From the NCBI GenBank assembly GCA_028708105.1, contig JAQVZR010000086.1:1-7189 (forward strand): a stretch of 7,189 nt of DNA, in the 5' to 3' direction. Positions 1-6,155 of this stretch are shown piece by piece. The position numbers were made by a program, and so were the translations under genes. The stretch is from Desulfoplanes sp. (GTDB taxonomy: Bacteria; Desulfobacterota; Desulfovibrionia; Desulfovibrionales; Desulfomicrobiaceae). Under the pieces are notes generated by a model, which was not told the DNA's origin, did no database searches, and saw nothing but the letters and a program-made list of their open reading frames with translations. The number at the start of each line of letters is the position of its first letter. Within the stretch, counting starts at the first letter, position 1.

Positions 1-1
1 C

Positions 2-553
2 GGCGAGGCGGCTTTTGCCTTGATGAGGTTGTATGACATAGATAAAGACCTGCGCTGGCTTAATATGGTGGAATCGGCCTTTGAATATTTTATCGACAAT
101 GAGTTTTGGCGCCAAAAGGATCACTGGCTCAGCTATTGCTCCAATGAGCTCTTTAAACACAAACCGGAGAAAAAATACATAGAATTCAACCTGAAAAATG
201 CCAGTGGTATTTTGGACTTTTGCTTGACCAGGGAAACCACCTATCCAACCTTGCTGGAATTATTGATGGCTACCTACAGTATGATAGAGAAAATGAAAAG
301 GGACCAGTACTGTCTGGAGCTTTTGGACTCTTTTGATCAGAAGAAATTGATGGCTGCAATCGAACATCGCGTGGAGCATCAATTGAATGGGTTGTATTTC
401 CCGGAAGTGGCCATGTATTATAAAGCGCCTCAGAATATTCTGTGGGCATTCTACATTCGCCATCACTCCTTCCGGTCCCGAATCGATGATATTGAGCACA
501 ACATTTCCGGATACTGCAGTTATTTAAATCAGATCGTGATGAAGGGAAGCTAG
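2..553 (+). CDS. Helical, probably alpha/alpha-toroid-like protein, C-terminal part (5' end outside window)
   Basis: The frame is open to the left edge, and the residues before the first possible starts (TTG at 20, ATG at 23) fit the same helical pattern (GEAAFALMRLY), so this is most likely the C-terminal ~183 residues of a longer protein. What is visible is a chain of amphipathic helices rich in Leu, aromatic residues and His. The spacing of GEAA..L.RLY, RWL..VE.AFEYF and DHWLSYCSNEL resembles helical hairpins of (alpha/alpha)6-toroid proteins such as glycan epimerases and lyases. I see no signal peptide and no membrane segment in this part. It ends with TAG, 102 bases before a gene that starts like a Mur ligase, on the same strand; my recollection is that toroid proteins and Mur-ligase-like proteins do sit together in some genomes. 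The region is AT-richer than the rest (about 38-42% GC in two 60-base lines counted). Coding is well supported; fold and function are inference. Confidence 0.7.
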   Translation, partial: GEAAFALMRLYDIDKDLRWLNMVESAFEYFIDNEFWRQKDHWLSYCSNELFKHKPEKKYIEFNLKNASGILDFCLTRETTYPTLLELLMATYSMIEKMKRDQYCLELLDSFDQKKLMAAIEHRVEHQLNGLYFPEVAMYYKAPQNILWAFYIRHHSFRSRIDDIEHNISGYCSYLNQIVMKGS

Positions 554-575
554 CACAGGAGCAGCCACTGCCGCA

Positions 576-602
576 GGGACCGGCTCAAAGGGGCCAGGTC
601 CC
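576..602 (+). other. Stem-loop between the two left-arm genes
   Basis: GGGACCGGC (576-584) pairs with GCC-A-GGTCCC (593-602) through nine base pairs and a single bulged A, leaving an eight-base loop. It lies 22 bases after the stop of the helical-protein gene and 53 bases before the next start. No run of T follows on either strand, so a classical intrinsic terminator is not supported. It could be an intercistronic processing or stability element. The fold was found by eye. Confidence 0.35.
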
Positions 603-642
603 CTGATCCCGCTATTCCTCACGTTTAAAGGTATACGGTTAT

Positions 643-649
643 AGGAGAG
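643..649 (+). promoter_or_regulatory. Strong ribosome binding site for the truncated Mur-like gene
   Basis: AGGAGAG lies six bases before the ATG at 656. It is the best Shine-Dalgarno match in the left arm, and it is the main reason for calling a real gene start there although the reading frame is short. Confidence 0.65.
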
Positions 650-655
650 AGCAAC

Positions 656-790
656 ATGCAAAAAGGTTGGTCGAAAAACGGGCTGACCGATATTATCGGA
701 GGAAAATGGATCGTTGAGCCAGCAGATGACTGGCGTCAATTTACTTTCAAGCGTATATTCCAGCCCAAGCTTTCCAACATTATCGCCTAA
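656..790 (+). pseudogene. 5' fragment of a probable Mur-ligase-family gene, cut at a junction
   Basis: The frame gives 44 residues from ATG to TAA. The first ~27 have the look of the N-terminus of a Mur-ligase-type protein: a short helix then GGKWIVEP..DWR, comparable to the substrate-side start of MurE/MurF-like ligases, which activate a carboxylate with ATP and add an amino acid. From about residue 28 (base 737) the frame runs antisense through sequence that codes on the minus strand for well-conserved PBP2 residues, so the last 17 residues are junction product. Mur ligases are normally 400-500 residues with a GKT/S ATP loop; none is present here. The ideal ribosome site and the preceding same-strand gene support a genuine start. 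The Mur assignment rests on a very short stretch and is tentative; the truncation itself is much better supported. Confidence 0.45.
718..734. repeat. Short inverted repeat abutting the junction
   Basis: GCCAG (718-722) and CTGGC (730-734) form a perfect 5-bp inverted repeat around a 7-base loop, ending within a few bases of the point where both flanking genes lose their homology. Five base pairs can occur by chance. It is recorded because small palindromes are typical of sites where templates switch or strands recombine. Confidence 0.3.
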
Positions 791-1346
791 GGCCAGGTTG
801 CTATCCTTATTCAGTTCTTCCTCATTGGCCTGGGCAACATACCCAAGAATATGTGACATCAAGGGCCCCTGAGGATACGAACGCCGGGGACGGACCAAAA
901 TCTTCAAACCAGGCCAATCAAGGGCATGCGATTCAATAATCGCAACCTGAGCAAAGGAAATATTTGGCACCAGAATCTGATTCGCAAAAGGCTTAACCCT
1001 CTTTTTTCCCCGGACATAATCCTTGCGAAGTTGCTCCAGAGGGATCTGTACCCAGGCTGCAACCTGGGCCAGAGTCTTCTCAACATCGGGACAATCTTCC
1101 CGGACAAGGCTCAGGGCATAGGAGGGCTTGTTTTCTGCCAGCAGCACATTGTTAGTATCCCGCAAAAGTCCCCGAGGGGCATACAGGGCATTGCGGCGGA
1201 TACGATTATCCCGTGACTTGCGATCAAAATAATCGCCCCGATAAATCTGCAGATACCACAGACGCAACCCAAAAAAGCAAAAAAGAAATACTACCAGAAT
1301 AGATAACAAAACAGGATTCCCAGGGAGCCCCTGAAAGGTCTCATTA

Positions 1347-1805
1347 TCAATCTGCGACACGTGGCACCATCCGTATAAACAGTGGATACACAAAGGCCCA
1401 CGTCAATACATACGCAAAAAGTTGCAAAAAAAGTACAGGGAAAGGATTCCAGGTTACAACAAGTCCCTGTAACGACCCCAGCCCCACAAAAATGACTTCA
1501 TGCCAGGCAACCAGGAAAACGGACAGAAACAGCACAAAAAGAGGATTCTCAGGTTCCAGGAGCCATTTACTCCAAAAAAAGAAACAAAAAAGGCCAACTT
1601 CAAAAAGAAGCATGGCCCCGAAGACAAGGGCTCCTGTCCCTTCTTGGAGAATCCCCCAGGCAATTCCCAACCACAAAGCTTTGCGCCACTGCCCCGCCTG
1701 AAGACAAAGGATCACCCCGGGGCTGAAAAAATCAATGCCAGCAATCCATTCCTGAGCCCAAACAGCACAGAGCGTGTAGCCAGTCCACCACAACCACGAA
1801 CCCAC
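1347..1805 (-). CDS. mreD: Rod shape-determining membrane protein MreD
   Basis: MreD is a small polytopic inner-membrane protein that works with MreC and MreB to position the cell-wall elongation machinery. The product of 152 residues (family usually ~160) is almost wholly hydrophobic with five or six predicted membrane segments, many Trp and Phe, and a few charged loops (GQWRKA, SKWLLEPENP, WHEVIF). Sequence conservation in MreD is low, so the call leans on hydrophobic profile, length and position directly after mreC and before mrdA. I chose GTG at 1805-1803: it lies one base after the mreC stop and has a purine-rich GAAGGGGGG ribosome site just upstream. The upstream ATG at 1853 would overlap mreC by 47 bases and has no ribosome site. 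It is probably translationally coupled to mreC. Confidence 0.85.
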   Translation of the reverse strand: MGSWLWWTGYTLCAVWAQEWIAGIDFFSPGVILCLQAGQWRKALWLGIAWGILQEGTGALVFGAMLLFEVGLFCFFFWSKWLLEPENPLFVLFLSVFLVAWHEVIFVGLGSLQGLVVTWNPFPVLFLQLFAYVLTWAFVYPLFIRMVPRVAD

Positions 1806-1806
1806 C

Positions 1807-2691
1807 TTAACGCCCCCCTTCTTCAGTGCGAACCAACTCCGGGGGAAGAGCATTGACTGAAACAGCTTCTCGGGTGCTGTTATAAGGAAGAAGAATCAAC
1901 AATTCCTCCAATGTGTTGGGAACAACAAGGGGATCGGCCCGAATATCCTGAAAAAGAGAAAGGGCTGAACGTTGAACGGATGTAACCCTGGCCACTGGTA
2001 ATCCCTTGGGGAACATCCCGCCCAGACCCGAAGTGATCAACAGTTCTCCTTCTGGAAGCACATCATTCAGGGGGACATAGTTGACCTGCAATGGGTTCCT
2101 CGGTCCCTGGCCGACAACAATGGCCGGGATCCTGCTTTGAGCGCCCATCACCGGGACATGGCTGTTGGGATCAATGAGCAAAAGAACGGTTGAAAAATGA
2201 AGGCCTGGACGATGTATCCACCCTACAACACCCAAAGGGGAAACAACCGAACTATCCCGTACCACACCGGATGCAGTGCCCTTATCAACAAGAATCGTCT
2301 CCAAGACGGCATTGGGCCCCAGACGGTGTCCCACAACCCGGGCTCCCACTTTTTTCCAGTGCACGGGAGGAGAAAAATCTAAAAGCCCCAGCAAACGATC
2401 AGCCTGTGCCGCCTTCTGTTGCAACGAAGCCATCTGAAGCCGAAAATCATCCACTTGGACAAGCAGAGCATCGTTTTCCTGTCGCACCCCCACCAGATCA
2501 ACATACCGGGTCCAAAAATCCGTCACATGATGCTGCGCCCACTTCCCAGGGGCCAATATACCGCCCACAAACTCCAGACCAGAGACCACAACAATCCTAT
2601 CCAGCACACCCGTTTTCCAGTTCCAGGTATACAGGGAGACATAGGCCACAAGAGCAAACAATACCACAAAGACTGCCCGCTGGGGGCGCAT
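1807..2691 (-). CDS. mreC: Rod shape-determining protein MreC
   Basis: MreC is a bitopic periplasmic scaffold linking cytoplasmic MreB to PBP2 and RodA, and activating PBP2. The 294-residue product shows a single N-terminal membrane segment (~6-24), a helical coiled-coil stretch (~64-104, with VRQENDALLVQVDDF and LQQKAAQADRLLG), and then the beta-barrel half (~115-270). This carries typical MreC motifs: VLVDKG-like ILVDKG, GVVGWI, LLLIDPNSHVPV and the signature TSGLGGMFPKGLPVARV (~220-236). Length and order match the family. The ATG is 10 bases after the mreB stop, with only a weak ribosome site (CAGAG), so coupling to mreB translation is likely. Its stop is one base before the mreD start. 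No missing elements seen. Confidence 0.96.
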   Translation of the reverse strand: MRPQRAVFVVLFALVAYVSLYTWNWKTGVLDRIVVVSGLEFVGGILAPGKWAQHHVTDFWTRYVDLVGVRQENDALLVQVDDFRLQMASLQQKAAQADRLLGLLDFSPPVHWKKVGARVVGHRLGPNAVLETILVDKGTASGVVRDSSVVSPLGVVGWIHRPGLHFSTVLLLIDPNSHVPVMGAQSRIPAIVVGQGPRNPLQVNYVPLNDVLPEGELLITSGLGGMFPKGLPVARVTSVQRSALSLFQDIRADPLVVPNTLEELLILLPYNSTREAVSVNALPPELVRTEEGGR

Positions 2692-2701
2692 GCTCTGGGA
2701 G

Positions 2702-3748
<1,047 letters not shown>

Positions 3749-3791
3749 TCACTTCCCTGCATAATGCATTGTTCCGGAGCATATTCTCGCC

Positions 3792-3818
3792 AGAGGGCTG
3801 ATCCCTACATCGGCCTCT
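3792..3818 (-). other. Imperfect stem-loop in the presumed mreB leader
   Basis: Read on the minus strand, AGAGGCCGAT pairs with ATCAGCCCTCT around the hexanucleotide GTAGGG, with one bulged C and one C-A mismatch (nine pairs in all). It lies ~50 bases before the mreB start, so it would be in the 5' leader if transcription begins further upstream. No T run follows. Found by eye; a leader function is inference. Confidence 0.3.
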
Positions 3819-3847
3819 CTTGTGGGAGCCGGGCCGCCGCACGGGTA

Positions 3848-3859
3848 AAGCATGTGCTT
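3848..3859. repeat. 12-base inverted repeat, operator-like
   Basis: AAGCA-TG-TGCTT has perfect 5-base arms around two bases, sitting near the middle of the mreB/radical SAM divergent region. The size and position suit a dimeric regulator site, but no regulator family is recognised and such a short repeat may be chance. Confidence 0.25.
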
Positions 3860-4003
3860 CCTAGCAAAAGAGAACAATCCAAGCAACACACGAACCCAAT
3901 CCAAATTTCAATAAACCCAACCATCGCCACCCCGACGACACGGGAAAAAGCCACCATGTGTCACGGCAGCGGGGCGCATGACGTTTCACCAAGGTCAACC
4001 ACT

Positions 4004-4981
4004 ATGAACATCGAACAACGTTACTTCTGTCTTTCCACCTATTTTCACCAGAGATTCGGGCAGAGGGTCCAAAAAATTCCCCTTCATGCCGGCTTTTCCT
4101 GTCCCAACCGGGACGGTTCCCTGTCAACCAGCGGATGTGTTTTCTGCAACCCCATGGGTTCAGGTTCAGGAGAAAAAATGCAGCACATGTCCCTGAGGGA
4201 CCAATATATGTGGTGGAGAGACACTTTTTACAAAAAATACAAGGTCCAACGTTTTCTAGCCTATCTGCAGTCCTTCACCAACACGTACGGTCCCCTCTCC
4301 AAACTCACTGCGGTTCTCGATCAACTCCGTGAACTTCCAGAAATACAGGGACTATGCATCGGGACCCGGCCTGACTGCGTCGACCGGGAAAAAATTTCGG
4401 CTCTGGCAGCATTTCCGGGTTCAGAATGCTGGCTTGAACTCGGTTTGCAATCCAGTAACGACCGCACCTTGAAAAAAATCAACCGAGGGCATGACGCGGC
4501 GTCTTTTGCCCGGGCAGCCACCATGGCCTCCGAAGAAGGACTGGCCGTCTGCGCCCATATTATCGCAGGGCTTCCGGGAGAAACACGTGAAGACTTTCTG
4601 CAAACCATCGCCTTTGTCAACGATCTGCCCGTTCAGGGAATAAAAATCCACAATCTGTACGTATGCAGGGGCACAACCCTGGGCACCTGGTGGGAACACG
4701 GCAACTATGTTCCTCTTCAACGGGCCGAATACATAGACTGGGTCATCCACGGGCTGGCCATCCTGCGTCCCGATATCGTCATCCACCGCATTAACGGAGA
4801 TCCTCAGCCTGGCGAACTGCTGGCCCCGGCATGGGCTGGCAACAAGAGTCAGATCCTGCAGGCCATCCACAACGAATTATGCAGTCAGGATATCTGGCAA
4901 GGCCAACTCTCCGGTTACGCTGCCACCCAGCCCCCATGGTTCTCTCGGTCCTACCAGGGGGATATCCCCCCATGCCGATAA
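4004..4981 (+). CDS. TIGR01212-type radical SAM protein (YhcC/YtqA family)
   Basis: The 325-residue product is a radical SAM enzyme of the Elp3-like group. Iron-sulfur ligands are C33, C45 and C48 in HAGFSCPNRDG..GCVFCNP, the wide-spaced CX11CX2C arrangement characteristic of this family. Further family blocks are YLQSFTNTYGPL, GLCIGTRPDCV, CWLELGLQSSNDRTLKKINRGH, CAHIIAGLPGE, GIKIHNLYVCRGT and HRINGDP, in the expected order along a full-length protein; C-terminal sequence after ~300 is variable. B. subtilis YtqA has been linked to the wobble-uridine (mnm5U) modification pathway in tRNA; whether this member does the same is inference. I chose the ATG at 4004, with AAGGT eight bases upstream. 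An in-frame ATG at 3956 is less likely, and the open frame further left is antisense to mreB. It is divergent from mreB and convergent with the Gate-domain gene. Confidence 0.92.
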   Translation: MNIEQRYFCLSTYFHQRFGQRVQKIPLHAGFSCPNRDGSLSTSGCVFCNPMGSGSGEKMQHMSLRDQYMWWRDTFYKKYKVQRFLAYLQSFTNTYGPLSKLTAVLDQLRELPEIQGLCIGTRPDCVDREKISALAAFPGSECWLELGLQSSNDRTLKKINRGHDAASFARAATMASEEGLAVCAHIIAGLPGETREDFLQTIAFVNDLPVQGIKIHNLYVCRGTTLGTWWEHGNYVPLQRAEYIDWVIHGLAILRPDIVIHRINGDPQPGELLAPAWAGNKSQILQAIHNELCSQDIWQGQLSGYAATQPPWFSRSYQGDIPPCR

Positions 4982-4992
4982 TCCGACTGTTC

Positions 4993-5008
4993 CCGGGCCA
5001 CGGTCCGG
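4993..5008. terminator. Possible hairpin between convergent genes
   Basis: CCGGGC (4993-4998) can pair with GTCCGG (5003-5008) around CACG, with one G-T wobble. It fills most of the 28 bases between the stop of the radical SAM gene and the stop of the convergent Gate-domain gene, the expected place for a shared terminator. No T run follows on either strand, so intrinsic termination is only weakly supported. Confidence 0.3.
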
Positions 5009-5009
5009 C

Positions 5010-6026
5010 TTACTTCCCGGGAAACGGAATATGTTTCGACATGACAGTCATTCTCTCTGCGGCACTGGGGGAAGGCGGTGCAAAAAAATAACGGAAAAAG
5101 GCATTGTCAGACATCCTGCCCGTGATACGGACCAGCACAAAAACAAAGAGCAGTGCAAACCCGACCCGTGCCACAAGGATGCCTGAAATATGCCCCCCAA
5201 GGGAAAGCATAAGCAGGGTATCCTCGATCACACTATGAGCCAGGCCCATCAGAGAAAGGGCAAAAAAGATATCCCGACGTCCCACCCTGCCTTGCTTGAC
5301 TTCGTGCAGAATCAGCCCCCCTCCGTACCCCAGTCCCATGACCATGCCCACAATGGTCAAAGGAGCAGCTTCACTGCCGATGCCGAGAATCCTGAGAACA
5401 GGATTGAGCAAACACACCAGCATCTTGGTAATGCCCAGGCCGGAGAGCACCTTCATAAGCACCAACAGCCCCAGAATGATCACAAAGATCCAAAAAAGAT
5501 TTTCACACTGTGCGATTCCCCAGGAAAGCAGATCATGATTCCCGGAGTGGGGTTTAAGCAGTAAAACGCTTTTTTCCTGCAGCCACCCTCCCCAACCATA
5601 GATCCGGTTCAAAAAAATCCCGATCACAAAGGCCGAGCCAATACGCAAAAGGGCCTGAAACCAGAGCTTTGGCCCTGACTTGCGCACTATTTCCAATTCA
5701 ACGGGCAAGGAGTGGGCAACAAGGATCATGGTCGCAAGCACCGTAACCTGAGCCGCAGTCAAGGGGACGTCCCCTGCCAGGGAAAGGTAGACAACAATAC
5801 CACTGTAAATATTATTGACCATGGCTGTGGCCCAGACAAGCCCCATGCTCCCGGGGAGTCCCACACATTCCATGACAGGAGAAAGCGGCCAGGCCAACCA
5901 GGTGATGGCTCCCACTTCCTGCAACACTTTTACGACAATGATAATAGGGATCATAATTTTAAACAGATCCCAGGTAACAGCGGCTGCTTCTCGAAGCGTT
6001 GTATATATAATTGAATAAAATATCAT
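5010..6026 (-). CDS. Polytopic membrane protein with two nucleoside-recognition (Gate) domains
   Basis: From ATG 6026 the product has 338 residues and about eight to ten hydrophobic segments. Two halves resemble each other in layout, as in proteins with paired Gate domains (the module of SpmA/SpmB, concentrative nucleoside transporters and FeoB): half one holds KIMIPIIIVVKVLQEVG, MVNNIYSGIVVYLS and HSLPVELEIVRKSG, and half two holds FWIFVIILGLLVLMKVL, GIGSEAAPLTIVGMVMGLGYGGGLI and GLAHSVIEDTLLMLSLGG. A variable, more polar stretch separates them. Such proteins are annotated as nucleoside recognition domain proteins; the transported substrate is unknown. An ATG at 6047 would add seven residues, but a possible -10 box overlaps it and neither start has a strong ribosome site. 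The gene follows a PBP1A gene after ~130 bases. The C-terminal ~30 residues are polar and variable. The family call is good; the role is not known. Confidence 0.82.
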   Translation of the reverse strand: MIFYSIIYTTLREAAAVTWDLFKIMIPIIIVVKVLQEVGAITWLAWPLSPVMECVGLPGSMGLVWATAMVNNIYSGIVVYLSLAGDVPLTAAQVTVLATMILVAHSLPVELEIVRKSGPKLWFQALLRIGSAFVIGIFLNRIYGWGGWLQEKSVLLLKPHSGNHDLLSWGIAQCENLFWIFVIILGLLVLMKVLSGLGITKMLVCLLNPVLRILGIGSEAAPLTIVGMVMGLGYGGGLILHEVKQGRVGRRDIFFALSLMGLAHSVIEDTLLMLSLGGHISGILVARVGFALLFVFVLVRITGRMSDNAFFRYFFAPPSPSAAERMTVMSKHIPFPGK

Positions 6027-6042
6027 AACGTGCACACCAATG

Positions 6043-6070
6043 TACATACAAAGTATTTTTCAAAATTCAA
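6043..6070 (-). promoter_or_regulatory. Candidate promoter of the Gate-domain gene
   Basis: On the minus strand TTGAAT (6070-6065) and TATGTA (6048-6043) are separated by 16 bases in an AT-rich patch just before the gene. If used, the -10 box covers the ATG at 6047, making the ATG at 6026 the working start. Both boxes are only 4/6 matches to the sigma-70 consensus, so this is a suggestion. Confidence 0.3.
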
Positions 6071-6101
6071 CAGATACGCCGAGTATCCGCCCAAAGGAGA
6101 G

Positions 6102-6115
6102 GACAGATGCCTGTC
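6102..6115 (-). terminator. Weak hairpin downstream of the PBP1A gene
   Basis: On the minus strand GACAG-GCAT-CTGTC forms a perfect five-pair stem with a four-base loop, 40 bases past the PBP1A stop codon, followed by the pyrimidine-rich CTCTCCTTT. It lacks a proper T run. It could attenuate or end the PBP1A transcript before the Gate-domain gene. Confidence 0.3.
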
Positions 6116-6155
6116 AGAAAAGCCGCCTGCAGCTACTATTCTTGAATGAAGTTTT

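Larger units (their letters stand above)
524..1360 (-). pseudogene. mrdA: Penicillin-binding protein 2 (elongasome transpeptidase), truncated before its catalytic domain
   Basis: PBP2 is the inner-membrane class B transpeptidase that cross-links peptidoglycan during rod elongation with RodA and MreBCD. From the chosen GTG (1360-1358) there are a short cytoplasmic tail, one membrane anchor at ~16-36, then the PBP2 dimerisation signature (RDNRIRR..YAPRGLLRDTNN..LAEN, ~50-80), a linker, the PRRSYPQG and HILGYV motifs, and finally GKLGLEYTLESKL, which in intact PBP2 precedes the R/K-G-x-x-G segment. Homology stops at about base 737, after ~208 residues. The remaining ~70 residues down to the stop at 524-526 are antisense of the left-arm genes. 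All transpeptidase motifs (SxxK, SxN, KTG) and about 400 residues are missing. The gene overlaps the mreD end by 14 bases; a TTG at 1393 is an alternative start. Identity is firm. Whether the truncation is biological or an assembly artefact is open. Confidence 0.88.

Noticed and set aside
524..736. C-terminal ~70 residues of the mrdA frame as a new functional domain
   Set aside because: They are the antisense translation of the left-arm intergenic region and two gene ends, Pro/Ala/Val-rich with no pattern. They look like accidental read-through past the junction.
1347..1853. Longer mreD starting at ATG 1853
   Set aside because: It would overlap mreC by 47 bases without a ribosome site. GTG 1805 has a purine-rich site and the expected one-base spacing to the mreC stop.
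3811..3870. Plus-strand stretch GCCGGGCCGCCGCACGGGTAA, reminiscent of the end of a cobalamin riboswitch
   Set aside because: There is no B12-box (AGCCAGGAGACC-like) nearby, the expected preceding stems are absent, and the downstream radical SAM gene is not a cobalamin-regulated type I recognise.
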